NCBI RefSeq assembly: GCF_001477495.1
Contig: NZ_LDTF01000022.1
Location: 1 to 38,903, forward strand
Direction: 5' to 3'
Length of the DNA: 38,903 nucleotides
Source: Sphingomonas yabuuchiae
Lineage (GTDB): Bacteria > Pseudomonadota > Alphaproteobacteria > Sphingomonadales > Sphingomonadaceae
Positions within the stretch are counted from its first letter, which is position 1; each line of letters opens with the position of its first letter. The notes below the pieces were generated by a model, which was given only the letters and a program-made list of their open reading frames with translations, was not told the DNA's origin and ran no database searches. Below are positions 23,737 through 32,502 of the stretch, in pieces. The translations under genes were made by a program, and so were the position numbers.

Positions 23737-24539
23737 TGCGCATCCCCTTCACCCAGGTCGATGCCTTTGCCGATGCCGCGTTCGGCGGCAATCCGGCGGC
23801 GGTGATGATGTTGTCCGCCTGGCCGGACGACGCCACGCTGCTGGCGATCGCGCAGGAGAACAACCTGTCGGAAACCGCCTTTCTGGTGGCCGCAAATGGC
23901 GGCGAGGCGGATTTCGAACTGCGCTGGTTCACGCCGGGCGACGAGGTCGAGATGTGCGGCCATGCCACGCTGGCGAGCGGGCATGTCGTGCTGTCGTCGG
24001 ATACGACGCGCGAACGGGTGCGCTTCGCGACGCGCCATGCCGGGGTGCTGGAGGTCGCGCGCGACGGGCTGGGCTACAGCATGTCCTTGCCCGAGCGAAC
24101 GCCGTTGCCCCAGGCGCTGCCGGGCGTGGTCGAGGCGCTGGGCGTGGACGGCGTGGTCGAGACGTTGCGCCATCCGGCGGGCTATGCCGTCGTGGTGGTC
24201 GACGATGCGGCGACGGTACGCGGCTGCGCCCCGGATTTCGGCGCCCTGGCCAAGGCCGGGCGCTATGTCGTCATCCTGACCGCGCGCGGCGGGGCAGGGG
24301 AGGCGGATGTGGTGAGCCGCGTCTTCGTACCAGCCTTCGCCATCGATGAGGACCCGGTGACGGGCGCGGCACATGCCGTGCTGACGCCCTATTGGACGGA
24401 GAAGCTGGGACGCGACTCCTTCGTGGCGGAGCAGGCGAGTGCACGGGGCGGGCGGTTGACCTGTCGGGTGGACGGCGACCGGGTGATCCTGGGCGGAGGC
24501 TGCGTGACGGTGATCGAGGGCACGTTCCTGCTCGCTTGA
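23736..24539 (+). CDS. PhzF family isomerase/epimerase-like protein
   Basis: A 267-residue protein of the PhzF family, a diaminopimelate-epimerase fold. Recognisable blocks: RIPFTQVDAFADAAFGGNPAAVMM at the start, AIAQENNLSETAFLVA (with the catalytic-type Glu), RWFTPGDEVEMCGHATLASGHV, and RVFVPAFAIDEDPVTGAAHAVLTPYW. PhzF isomerises a phenazine precursor in pseudomonads, but most members, including those outside phenazine clusters like this one, have unknown substrates. No other phenazine gene is present. ATG 23736 shares one base with the upstream stop (TGATG), making a tight three-gene operon with pdxH and the cation transporter. Confidence 0.88.
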   Translation: MRIPFTQVDAFADAAFGGNPAAVMMLSAWPDDATLLAIAQENNLSETAFLVAANGGEADFELRWFTPGDEVEMCGHATLASGHVVLSSDTTRERVRFATRHAGVLEVARDGLGYSMSLPERTPLPQALPGVVEALGVDGVVETLRHPAGYAVVVVDDAATVRGCAPDFGALAKAGRYVVILTARGGAGEADVVSRVFVPAFAIDEDPVTGAAHAVLTPYWTEKLGRDSFVAEQASARGGRLTCRVDGDRVILGGGCVTVIEGTFLLA

Positions 24540-24599
24540 TCGACGGGCTTCGGTTTCGACCTCGCTCGGCTTGAACGGAAGTTTGAAGATGTAGCTGTT

Positions 24600-24720
24600 C
24601 CCCGGCGAAGGCCGGGGGCCCAGGCTCCACCAAATCCGTGGCGCGCGAATCGATGCGGGGGAGGCAGATGTTTCGCGCCTTCGAGGGTACGCGACAACTG
24701 GGCCCCGGCCTTCGCCGGGG
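24600..24720. repeat. Inverted pair of CCCCGGCGAAGGCCGGGG repeats
   Basis: CCCCGGCGAAGGCCGGGG plus GGCCCAG (24600-24623) is mirrored by CTGGGCC plus CCGGCCTTCGCCGGGG (24698-24720); the arms match over 23 bases with one extra G. Each half is itself a hairpin. A degenerate CTTCGACTTCGC-type unit lies just before it (24547-24583). The element lies between the convergent phzF-like and smc genes and may serve as their shared terminator. Confidence 0.8.
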
Positions 24721-24747
24721 TGACGCCATAAGACATTGAAGATGGCG

Positions 24748-27700
24748 CTACTCCGCCGCCAGCAACGTCTCGGCCGCCTGCAAATCCACCGAGACCAACC
24801 GGCTGACCCCGCGCTCGATCATGGTCACGCCGAACAGGCGGTGCATCCGGCTCATCGTCACCGCATTGTGGGTCACGATCAGATAGCGCGTATCCGTCTC
24901 GCGGGTCATCCGGTCGAGCAGGCCGCAGAAGCGGTCGATATTGGCGTCGTCCAGCGGCGCATCGACTTCGTCCAGCACGCAGATCGGCGCGGGGTTGGTC
25001 AGGAACAGCCCGAAGATCAGCGCCACCGCCGTCAGCGCCTGCTCGCCGCCCGACAACAGGGTCAGCGACTGGAGCCTCTTGCCCGGCGGCTGCGCCATGA
25101 TCTCCAGCCCCGCCTCCAGCGGATCGTCCGAATCGATCAGCGCCAGATGCGCCGAGCCGCCGTCGAACAGCGTCGCGAACAAGGTCTGGAAATGGCCGTT
25201 CACCGCCTCGAACGCTTCCAGCAGCCGCTGCCGCCCCTCGCGGTTGAGCAGTCCGATCGAACTGCGCAGCCGCGCCACCGCCTGGACCAGATCCTCGCGC
25301 TCGGCGGCACTCGCCGCGCCGCTCGCTTCCAGATCGGCCAGTTCCTGTTCGGCGACCAGATTGACCGGGCCGATCCGTTCGCGGTCGGCGGACAGCTTGT
25401 CATGCGCGGCCGCCTCGGCCTGGGGTGAGCCGACGCTGGCGCTGTCGAAGGCCAGTTTTTCCGGCAGTACCGGCGCGGGGCAGGCGAAGCGTTCACCCGA
25501 CACCCGCCCCAGCTCGACCCTGCGGAGTTCGTGATTCTCCACACGCGCCAGCGCCCCCGCCCGCGCCTCCCGCGCGGCGGACAGCAGGGCATGGGTCTCG
25601 GCATGCGCTGCCTCGATGGCGCGCAGCGCGCGTTCGGCGTCGGCTTCCTCGGTTTGCGTCCGTTCCGCCTCCGACTTGGCGGTGTCGTGCGCGGCGGCGA
25701 GCCGGGCGATCTCTTGGGCCAACAGGTGCGGCTGGTCGGCGAGCGCGGCGGCGTCGCGGTCCAGCGTCGCAGCGCGGTCGTCCATCTCGGCGATCCGGCC
25801 TGCCGCTTGCCCGGCACGCTGGTCCCAGCCCTGCGCCTCGGCCATGGCGGCGGACAGGCGGTCGCGGGTCTGCGCCAGGCTGCGCTCCAGCGTCGTCCGC
25901 TCCGACCGCGCCAGCGCCACGGCCGAGCGGGCGAGTTGCGTCTCCTGCTGGAGCCGCGCCGTCTCTGCCGCGCTCGCCGTGCCGTCGGGCAGTCCGGCCA
26001 GCGTGGCCTGGGCGCGGTCGCATTCGGCCAGCGCCTCGTCCATCTCGGCGGCGATGCGTTCGGCGCGGGTGGCGAGATCGGTGCGCTGGGCCGACAGCCG
26101 CTCGATCACCGCCTGCGCCCGGTCCTCGGCACGCTGGGCATCGCGCAAGGATGCTTCGGCGGTGGCGTGGAGGTTCCGCGCGCTGGCGGCGGCGGCGCGG
26201 GCGCGGGCGATCCGGTCCTCGATGGCAGCACGTGCCTCGGTCGCGGTCTGGACCGCCGCCTCGGCCGCCGGACGTTCGGCCTCCAGCGCGGCAAGCCGGT
26301 TGCGCCGCTCCATCCGCTCCGCCGCCGCCGCGCCGCCGCCCTCGCCGATATAGCCGTCCCAGCGCCGCAGCCGCCCCTCGCGCGTGACCAGCCGCTGCCC
26401 GACGCTCAGATGCTGACCCGAATCCGCCTCGACCAGGAAAATCTGCGACAGCCGCCGGGCAAGCGTCGGCGGCGCCTTGATCCGCTCGCCCAGCCGTAGC
26501 GTCCCGACCGGCGCGGCGGGGTCGTCGGGCGCGACGGGGGAGCCATGCCAGTCGACCAGCGGCGTCTCCAACTCGTCGCCCAGCGCGGCGGCCAGCGCGC
26601 GCTCGAACCCCGGCTCGGCCTGCACCTCGTCGAGCAGCCGGTCGCCGCCCTTGCTCGCGGTCGCGCGGGTCAGCGTCGCTGCTTCGGCCTCCAGCGCGGC
26701 GAGGGCGGCGATGGCGCGGGCGCGGGCTCCCTCGGCGGAATCGCGTTCGCCGGTCGCGGTCAGCTCGCTTTCCTCGGCCCAGCCTAGCGCCGCGCGGGCC
26801 TTGTCGGCATCGACCTTGGCGGCGGCCTGGGTCGCGATGGCGGCTTCGCGTGCCGCCTCCTGCTCGGCCATGTCGGGCAGCGCCTCGATCGCGGAGGCGA
26901 CCGCGCGGGCATCGCGTTCGGCACGGGCATGGCGGGCGCGGGCGGCGGCCAGCGCGGCCTCGGCGATGCGGCGCTCGGCGGCTTCCGCAGCCTGGGCCGA
27001 CAAGGCACGGGCCAATGCGACCTCGGCGTTGCGGTTCTTCGTCTCCGCCTCGGCCAGCAGCGCGTCGAGCCGGGGCATGGCCTGCACCGCATGGGCGATG
27101 CGCGCCTCCAGATCCTCGCACTCCTCGGCCAGCCGCCGGATCGCGGCGGCCGCGTCGTGCGCCAGCGCATCCTCGCGCGCGCGGTCCTCGTCGATGCGGG
27201 TGCGCGCGGCGGCCAGTTCCTCGATCCGCCGTTGCAGCCCATGGCGGCGGTCGCGGGTGCGCGACAGGGCATGACCCGCCTCGCTCAGCGTATCGCGCGC
27301 GGCGAGCGAGGCGGCGCGGGTGCGGGCGGCGCGCGCTACCGCCTGTTCCTGCGCGGCGGCGGCTTCGCGCTCGGCGGCGGTGGTTTCGGTGACGCGGCGC
27401 TCGGCGACCTCCGCCTCGATCTTCGCCTGTCCCGCCGCCTCGGCCGCGTCGCGCCAGCGGGCGAAGATCATCCGCGCCTCGGCCACCCGGATCTGGTCGG
27501 AGAGCAGGCGATACCGCTCCGCCGCGCGTGCCTGTCGCCGCAACGTCGCGATGCGGGCGTCCTGATCGGCGATCGCTTCGTCCAGCCGGGTCAGGTTGGT
27601 CTCGGTCGCGCGCAGCTTGGTCTCGGCATCGCGGCGGCGGACATGGAGCCCGGCGATCCCGGCCGCTTCCTCCAGCATCGCGCGGCGCTCGGCGGGCTTG

Positions 27701-28134
27701 GCGGCGATGACCGCGCCGATCCGGTTCTGGCTGACAAGGGCGGGCGAATGCGCCCCGGTCGCGGCGTCGGCGAAGAGCAGCGCCACGTCCTTGGCGCGCA
27801 CGTCGCGCCCGTCGATGCGATAGGCCGAGCCCGCGCCCCGCTCGATCCGGCGGACGATCTCGGTCTCGTCCCCCTCGCGCTCGGCCAGGATCGTGACCTC
27901 GGCAAAGTCGCGCGGCGGGCGGGTGGCGGTCCCTGCGAAGATCACGTCTTCCATGCCCGCGCCGCGCATCGAGCGCGCGCTGTTCTCGCCCATCGTCCAG
28001 CGCAGCGCCTCGAGCAGGTTGGACTTGCCGCAGCCATTGGGCCCGACAACGCCGGTCAGCCCCGGTTCGATGACCAGATCGGCCGGATCGACGAAGCTCT
28101 TGAAACCCGAAATGCGAAGCCGCTTGATCTGCAC
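24748..28134 (-). CDS. smc: Chromosome segregation protein SMC
   Basis: A 1128-residue structural maintenance of chromosomes ATPase. The N-terminal head has the Walker A loop GPNGCGKSNLLEAL at 31-44 after MQIKRLRISGFKSFVDP. Long Ala/Arg/Glu-rich coiled coil spans roughly 170-490 and 620-950. The hinge lies near 495-600 (DRLLDEVQAEPGFERALAAALGDELETPLVDW). The C-terminal head carries the ABC signature LSGGEQALTAVALIF (Ser1028 in LSGG) and Walker B PICVLDEVDAPLDDANIDRF. Length is slightly below the B. subtilis protein but complete. It loads on DNA with ScpA/ScpB (not in this window) to organise and segregate chromosomes. No upstream partner gene is close. Confidence 0.95.
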   Translation of the reverse strand: MQIKRLRISGFKSFVDPADLVIEPGLTGVVGPNGCGKSNLLEALRWTMGENSARSMRGAGMEDVIFAGTATRPPRDFAEVTILAEREGDETEIVRRIERGAGSAYRIDGRDVRAKDVALLFADAATGAHSPALVSQNRIGAVIAAKPAERRAMLEEAAGIAGLHVRRRDAETKLRATETNLTRLDEAIADQDARIATLRRQARAAERYRLLSDQIRVAEARMIFARWRDAAEAAGQAKIEAEVAERRVTETTAAEREAAAAQEQAVARAARTRAASLAARDTLSEAGHALSRTRDRRHGLQRRIEELAAARTRIDEDRAREDALAHDAAAAIRRLAEECEDLEARIAHAVQAMPRLDALLAEAETKNRNAEVALARALSAQAAEAAERRIAEAALAAARARHARAERDARAVASAIEALPDMAEQEAAREAAIATQAAAKVDADKARAALGWAEESELTATGERDSAEGARARAIAALAALEAEAATLTRATASKGGDRLLDEVQAEPGFERALAAALGDELETPLVDWHGSPVAPDDPAAPVGTLRLGERIKAPPTLARRLSQIFLVEADSGQHLSVGQRLVTREGRLRRWDGYIGEGGGAAAAERMERRNRLAALEAERPAAEAAVQTATEARAAIEDRIARARAAAASARNLHATAEASLRDAQRAEDRAQAVIERLSAQRTDLATRAERIAAEMDEALAECDRAQATLAGLPDGTASAAETARLQQETQLARSAVALARSERTTLERSLAQTRDRLSAAMAEAQGWDQRAGQAAGRIAEMDDRAATLDRDAAALADQPHLLAQEIARLAAAHDTAKSEAERTQTEEADAERALRAIEAAHAETHALLSAAREARAGALARVENHELRRVELGRVSGERFACPAPVLPEKLAFDSASVGSPQAEAAAHDKLSADRERIGPVNLVAEQELADLEASGAASAAEREDLVQAVARLRSSIGLLNREGRQRLLEAFEAVNGHFQTLFATLFDGGSAHLALIDSDDPLEAGLEIMAQPPGKRLQSLTLLSGGEQALTAVALIFGLFLTNPAPICVLDEVDAPLDDANIDRFCGLLDRMTRETDTRYLIVTHNAVTMSRMHRLFGVTMIERGVSRLVSVDLQAAETLLAAE

Positions 28135-28371
28135 GGACCCGGTCGCCGCTCCCCCGATGCGCTGTGGTTAACCGATAGCGAATGGGGGCGGGATGTCGAG
28201 GGAAGGATTATGATACCGCCGACGTGAGTATGGCCTCGATCGCGTGGTATCGCGGGTTACCCATGAGGGGGGGCATTCGCCCAAGCGATCGACCAGCGCC
28301 ATATTCGGCCACTTTCCTTACCCGGCAAACAACGTCATGATGCTGACCGCCGTCCGTCAGATGGAGTGCTT

Positions 28372-28668
28372 ATGCAATTGATCCATAACCTACGGGGGAG
28401 CAATTCCCGGGCATTGCGGAATGCCGTCTGGGCGCTGCTGACGTGCGTGCTTCTCGCCCCGGCCCTGGCAATGCCATTTACCAGTGAGGTCGATTGGAGC
28501 CTGGTCGACTTCGTGTTTGCCGCCATATTGCTCGGGACGATCGGCGTTGCCTGCGAATGCGCCCCGCGCCTGTCGGCTCCCCTGGCGGTCCGTGCCCTGA
28601 TCGTGATCGGAACAGTGGCAGTGGTGTGCACGATATGGGCTGATGCGGCGGTTGGCATCGTCGACTAG
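28372..28668 (+). CDS. Small inner-membrane protein, function unknown
   Basis: A 98-residue protein with three hydrophobic segments: NAVWALLTCVLLAPALAMPF, SLVDFVFAAILLGTIGVACE and APLAVRALIVIGTVAVVCTIWADAAVGIV. The FTSEVDWSLVDFVFAAILL block resembles a widespread unnamed family of small proteobacterial membrane proteins (F-T-x-E-V-x-W-x-x-x-D-F). GGAG lies 5 bases before ATG 28372; a GTG at 28366 overlaps the ribosome site and is less likely. The 237 bases upstream to smc contain no gene I can support. Confidence 0.7.
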   Translation: MQLIHNLRGSNSRALRNAVWALLTCVLLAPALAMPFTSEVDWSLVDFVFAAILLGTIGVACECAPRLSAPLAVRALIVIGTVAVVCTIWADAAVGIVD

Positions 28669-28720
28669 CCACTGCCCGATATTCGGCAAGACAAGTCGTT
28701 CGACGGAGAGTTGTCCCGGA

Positions 28721-29998
28721 TTACCTGAATCGCTGCAATTCGAACGGTGACGTGGGAACCGGCGTCGACTCCCCAGCCACCATCGCCGCCACCAACTCGC
28801 CAGTAATCGGGGCGAGCGTCAGGCCGAGATGGTTGTGCCCGAAGGCGTAGGATACGCCTCTGGTCCCCGGCACCCGCCCGATCGCGGGCAGGTAATCCGG
28901 CAGGGTCGGCCGCGCGCCCATCCAGGGCTTGGCATCCTCACCGATCGGCAGGCCGAGCGCGGCGATGTGGTGGCGCAGGCGGTTCCACTTGGCGGGGTCG
29001 GGCTTGGCTTCGGCACGGGCGAACTCGACGATGCTGGCGGCGCGCAGGCCGCCTGCGAAGCGGGTGACGATCATCGAGCGGTCCTCGAACACCACCGGGG
29101 GCAGGTCGGCGGGCCAGTCGATGTCGGGGCCGGTCTGGAGGTGATAGCCGCGCTCGGCGATGATCGGGGCCTTCAGGCCGAAGGGGCGGAGTAGGGCAGC
29201 GCTCGCCACGCCCGCCGTCACGACGATCTGGTCGGCGGTCAGGCGGCGGTCGTCGGTCAGGCGGACCTCGCCATCGCCGATGCTCGCGACCCGTGCGACG
29301 AGGCGGGTGCCGCCGTCCGCCACAAAGCGCGCGGTCGTGGTTTCGGCGAGGCGCGTCGGGTCGGCGATCTGGCCGCTGCCCTCGAAGCGGATGCCGCCCG
29401 CGATGGGTGCGCGGACGCGAGTGCGCCAGTCCTGCAACTCCGCCTCGGTCAGCGGACGGAAGTGGGCGGTGCCGGTGTCCGCCGCCCGCCAGTTCGCCAG
29501 GCCCCGCGCGGCGCTCTCCGGCGTTTCCCACAGCACGACATGGCCGTGTGGGCGCAGCAAATCCGGCACGCCCATCGCTGCAACATGACGCTCCCAGGCG
29601 GGCATGGCTTGGGCGAGCAGCCCCGCCAGTGCCTTATGCGAACGCTCGTACCGCGCCGGGCGCGCGGCCTTGAGCAGGCGCAGCGAGAAGGGCAGCCAGG
29701 TCGCGATCTGGCGCGGCGGCAGGGCCAGCGCGCCGCCGCGCCAGAACAGCCGCTTGGCGAAGCCGCGCACCATCGCGGGCGAGGCGATCGGCTCGGCCTG
29801 TTCGGTCGCGATGTGACCCGCATTGCCCCAGGAGGCGGCGCGCGGCGTCTGCTCCGCCTCGATCAGCGTCACCGTCCACCCTGCGCGTTGCAGGGCGAGC
29901 GCCGTGGTGGTGCCGATGACGCCGCCGCCGACCACGATGGCGCTGCGATGATCCGAGGGGCTCGCGTGATTTTCCGGCTTGGGCATGACGCCGGTCAT
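28721..29998 (-). CDS. FAD-dependent D-amino acid dehydrogenase, probably D-hydroxyproline dehydrogenase
   Basis: A 425-residue DadA/GlpO-type flavoprotein. The Rossmann motif is at about 20-45 (AIVVGGGVIGTTTALALQRAGWTVTLIE), followed by WGNAGHIATEQAEPIASP, a substrate-domain stretch, and C-terminal YAFGHNHLGLTLAPITGELVAAM, the FAD-closing block. No signal peptide. It is divergent from a 4-hydroxyproline 2-epimerase across 33 bases, which is the standard arrangement of the cis-4-hydroxy-D-proline dehydrogenase that follows the epimerase in hydroxyproline breakdown; substrate assignment is inferred from that context. ATG 29998 is used; ATG 29986 (MPKPENHA) is possible. The operator at 30000-30009 is right in front. 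Confidence 0.82.
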   Translation of the reverse strand: MTGVMPKPENHASPSDHRSAIVVGGGVIGTTTALALQRAGWTVTLIEAEQTPRAASWGNAGHIATEQAEPIASPAMVRGFAKRLFWRGGALALPPRQIATWLPFSLRLLKAARPARYERSHKALAGLLAQAMPAWERHVAAMGVPDLLRPHGHVVLWETPESAARGLANWRAADTGTAHFRPLTEAELQDWRTRVRAPIAGGIRFEGSGQIADPTRLAETTTARFVADGGTRLVARVASIGDGEVRLTDDRRLTADQIVVTAGVASAALLRPFGLKAPIIAERGYHLQTGPDIDWPADLPPVVFEDRSMIVTRFAGGLRAASIVEFARAEAKPDPAKWNRLRHHIAALGLPIGEDAKPWMGARPTLPDYLPAIGRVPGTRGVSYAFGHNHLGLTLAPITGELVAAMVAGESTPVPTSPFELQRFR

Positions 29999-29999
29999 A

Positions 30000-30009
30000 T
30001 CGTATACGG
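30000..30009. promoter_or_regulatory. Candidate operator TCGTATACGG in the divergent hydroxyproline promoter
   Basis: CGTATACG (30001-30008) is a perfect 8-base palindrome in the 33-base space between the dehydrogenase and epimerase starts. The identical 10-mer TCGTATACGG recurs at 32503-32512. GTATAC-centred palindromes are typical GntR-family operators. No GntR gene is in the window. Confidence 0.5.
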
Positions 30010-30031
30010 ATTTTACAGCAAGGGAATCCCG

Positions 30032-31045
30032 ATGACGTCACCCACGATCCGCCATACCTTTTTCTGCATCGACGGCCATACCGCGGGCAATCCCGTCCGC
30101 CTCGTGGCGGGCGGCGCGCCGCTGCTGCGCGGGTCCAGCATGGCCGAGCGGCGGCTGGATTTCCTGGAGCGGTTCGACTGGATCCGCACCGGCCTGTGCT
30201 TCGAGCCGCGCGGGCATGACATGATGTCGGGCGGCTTCCTCTATCCGCCCTGCGAGCCAGACAGCGACGCCGCGATCCTGTTCATCGAGACGAGCGGCTG
30301 CCTGCCCATGTGCGGGCACGGTACGATCGGCATGATCACCTTCGGCCTGGAAAACGGCCTGATTACCCCGCGCGAACCCGGCAAGCTGAAGGTCGAGGTG
30401 CCCGCCGGTACCATCCATATCGAATATGAAAAGGAAGGCGCCAAGGTCACAGCGGTCCGCATCCGCAACGTGCCCGCTTATCTGGCGGCCGAGGGCATTG
30501 CGATCGACGTGCCCGGCTTCGGTCCGCTGACGCTGGATGTCGCTTATGGCGGCAATTACTATGCCATTATCGAGCCGCAGGGGGCCTATACCGGGCTGGA
30601 CGATCTGGGCGCGTCGAAGCTGGTCGAACTCAGCCGCACGATCCGCGAACTGGTCCGCGAAAAGTTCGAGCCGGTCCACCCGCTCGAACCCTCGATCCGG
30701 GGGGTCAGCCATGTGCTCTGGGCCGACAAGCCCTCGGCGGAGGATGCCGACGGGCGTAATGCGGTATTCTATGGCGAGCGTGCGATCGATCGGAGCCCGT
30801 GCGGTACCGGCACCTCGGCGCGGCTGGCGCATCTGGCGGCCAAGGGGCGGCTGAAGGTCGGCGACCGCTTCGTGCACGAAAGCTATATCCGCAGCCGCTT
30901 CATCGGCCGGGTCGAGGAAGCGACCGAACTCGGCGGTCAGGCGGCGATCGTGCCGTCGATCCAGGGCTCGGCGGTGTCGACCGGCTACAACACGATCTGG
31001 ATCGACCGCGAGGATCCGTTCTGGGCCGGGTTCACGGTGGTATAA
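30032..31045 (+). CDS. 4-hydroxyproline 2-epimerase
   Basis: A 337-residue proline racemase superfamily enzyme. It interconverts trans-4-hydroxy-L-proline and cis-4-hydroxy-D-proline, the entry step of bacterial hydroxyproline catabolism. Both catalytic cysteines are present: Cys94 in LPMCGHGTIGMITFGLENG and Cys257 in DRSPCGTGTSARLAHLAAKG. A Thr in the second site would have meant the dehydratase subgroup. Opening FFCIDGHTAGNPVRLVAGG and HDMMSGGFLYPP are family marks. The neighbouring FAD dehydrogenase supports hydroxyproline over proline as substrate. GGGA lies about 9 bases before ATG 30032. Later pathway enzymes (deaminase, aldehyde dehydrogenase) are not in the window. Confidence 0.9.
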   Translation: MTSPTIRHTFFCIDGHTAGNPVRLVAGGAPLLRGSSMAERRLDFLERFDWIRTGLCFEPRGHDMMSGGFLYPPCEPDSDAAILFIETSGCLPMCGHGTIGMITFGLENGLITPREPGKLKVEVPAGTIHIEYEKEGAKVTAVRIRNVPAYLAAEGIAIDVPGFGPLTLDVAYGGNYYAIIEPQGAYTGLDDLGASKLVELSRTIRELVREKFEPVHPLEPSIRGVSHVLWADKPSAEDADGRNAVFYGERAIDRSPCGTGTSARLAHLAAKGRLKVGDRFVHESYIRSRFIGRVEEATELGGQAAIVPSIQGSAVSTGYNTIWIDREDPFWAGFTVV

Positions 31046-31053
31046 GGCCGTCT

Positions 31054-31255
31054 TTCACGCGAAGCCGCGAAGGACTTTGTTCGCGCGGAGACGCGGAGGC
31101 GCGGAGGCGCGGAGATTACGGCCCGCGCGGCAGCGCTTGGACATCATCGACAGGTCGAGATGACAGGGCCGCTGGCGCGGCGAGTTCCAACCCTCCGCGT
31201 CTCCGCGCCTCCGCGCGAACCTCTTCTTTTTCGCGGCTTTGCGTCTTCGTGTGAA
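31054..31255. repeat. Long inverted repeat of CGCGGAG units between convergent genes
   Basis: The left arm (about 31054-31113) begins TTCACGCGAAGCCGCGAAGG and ends in CGCGGAGACGCGGAGGCG repeats. The right arm (about 31192-31255) is its imperfect reverse complement, ending in CTTCGTGTGAA. The arms share blocks such as TTCGCGCGGAG and GCGAAGCCGCGAA-type stretches with several differences. About 78 bases separate them. It is a large cruciform-capable element and fills the spacer between the epimerase and the M24 peptidase gene. Confidence 0.75.
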
Positions 31256-31260
31256 CCAGC

Positions 31261-31276
31261 CCCGGCCTCAGCCGGG
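31261..31276 (-). terminator. Possible terminator hairpin of the M24 peptidase gene
   Basis: CCCGGC (31261-31266) pairs with GCCGGG (31271-31276), loop CTCA, starting 8 bases past the stop on the minus strand. There is no T run, so it may instead be another member of the CCCCGGC repeat family. Confidence 0.35.
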
Positions 31277-31284
31277 ACGGTCCT

Positions 31285-32487
31285 TTACCCCAGATCGTCG
31301 ATCGCAGGCTGCGGCTCGGTGAACCAGGCTGCGCCCGTCTCGGTGACGTGGAAATGATCCTCCAGCCGCACGCCGAAGCGGTCGGGCACGACGATCATCG
31401 GTTCGTTGGAAAAGCACATGCCGGGCGTTAGCGGCGTCTTGTCGCCGCGCACCAGATAGGCGGGCTCGTGGATCGACAGGCCGATGCCGTGGCCGGTACG
31501 GTGCGGCAGGCCGGGCAGGCGGTAATCGGGGCCGAGGCCCGACCGTTCCAGTACGGCGCGCGCGGCGTCATCGACCGCCTCGCAGGGGTCGCCCGGCCGG
31601 ACGGCGGCGAAGGCGGCGGCCTGCGCTTCCTTTTCGATGTCCCAGATGCGGCGCACCTCGTCACCGACCTCGCCGAACGCATAGGTGCGGGTGATGTCGC
31701 TGTGATAGCCGTCGATCAGCGTGCCGGTGTCGACCAGCACCACGTCCCCGTCACGCAGCACATCGTCCTGCGGCAGGCCATGCGGGAAGGCGGTCGAGCG
31801 GCCGAACTGTACGGCGCAGAAGTAATTGCCGGTCGACGCGCCCAGCGCCCGGTGCGCCTGGTCGATGAAGCGGATCACTTCCGACGCGCGAATGCCCTCA
31901 TGCAGGATGCGCGCGGCGCGGCGATGCACCTCCAGCGTGATGTCCATCGCCTGTTGCATCAGCGCGATCTCGGCGGGCGACTTGATCATGCGGCAGCCGT
32001 CGACGACCGGCCCGCCATCGACCAGCGTCACGCCCGGCGCGGCGGCGCGGATACGCTCGACGAACAGGAACGCCATGGCGGGGTCGACCGCCAATGTCCT
32101 GGCCCCCGCCGCCTTCAGGGCGTCGGCGACCAGCGCGGAGGGGCTTTCATCCTCTTCCCACAGCCGGATGTCAGTGGCGGGGATGGACAGGCTCGCCTCG
32201 AACGAGCCCAGTTCGAAGCCGGGGCAGATGAAGATCGGCTCGCCCGCGATCGGCAGCAGCATCGCCACCAGCCGCTCGGTCGCGCCCCAGGCGACGCCGG
32301 TGAAATAGCGCAAGGACGCCCCCGCACCGATCAGCAGCGCGTCGGCATCCATATGGGCCATCAGTTCGCGGGCGCGGGTCAGCCGCTGTGCCCGTTCCTG
32401 CGCGGAGATGACCGGCGCGGGGTTGGCCCAGGGCGACAGGCTCGCCAACTCGCGCTCCGCCGTCGATCCGCCGATCATTCCCGCCAT
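31285..32487 (-). CDS. M24 family metallopeptidase (Xaa-Pro dipeptidase/aminopeptidase type)
   Basis: A 400-residue cytoplasmic peptidase of the creatinase/prolidase fold. The N-terminal creatinase-like domain (about 1-165) contains LIGAGASLRYFTGVAWG; the pita-bread catalytic domain follows. The complete dimetal set is visible: Asp253 (VLVDTGTLIDG), Asp264 (YHSDITRTYAFG), His333 (HRTGHGIGLSIHEP), Glu362 (FSNEPMIVV) and Glu376 (VRLEDHFHV). Such enzymes split dipeptides or peptides with proline (or hydroxyproline) in second position. I chose ATG 32487 because GGAG stands 8 bases upstream and the residues match the family; the frame extends to 32565. The shared operator is 16 bases upstream. Confidence 0.88.
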   Translation of the reverse strand: MAGMIGGSTAERELASLSPWANPAPVISAQERAQRLTRARELMAHMDADALLIGAGASLRYFTGVAWGATERLVAMLLPIAGEPIFICPGFELGSFEASLSIPATDIRLWEEDESPSALVADALKAAGARTLAVDPAMAFLFVERIRAAAPGVTLVDGGPVVDGCRMIKSPAEIALMQQAMDITLEVHRRAARILHEGIRASEVIRFIDQAHRALGASTGNYFCAVQFGRSTAFPHGLPQDDVLRDGDVVLVDTGTLIDGYHSDITRTYAFGEVGDEVRRIWDIEKEAQAAAFAAVRPGDPCEAVDDAARAVLERSGLGPDYRLPGLPHRTGHGIGLSIHEPAYLVRGDKTPLTPGMCFSNEPMIVVPDRFGVRLEDHFHVTETGAAWFTEPQPAIDDLG

Positions 32488-32502
32488 GTCACTTGCTCCG
32501 TT

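Noticed and set aside
25493..27121. Minus-strand frame of about 540 codons inside smc
   Set aside because: Same-strand alternate frame of smc, built of R/G/A; smc is clearly the real gene.
28225..28338. Short plus-strand frame between smc and the small membrane protein
   Set aside because: 37 codons, GTG start without a ribosome site, no recognisable content.
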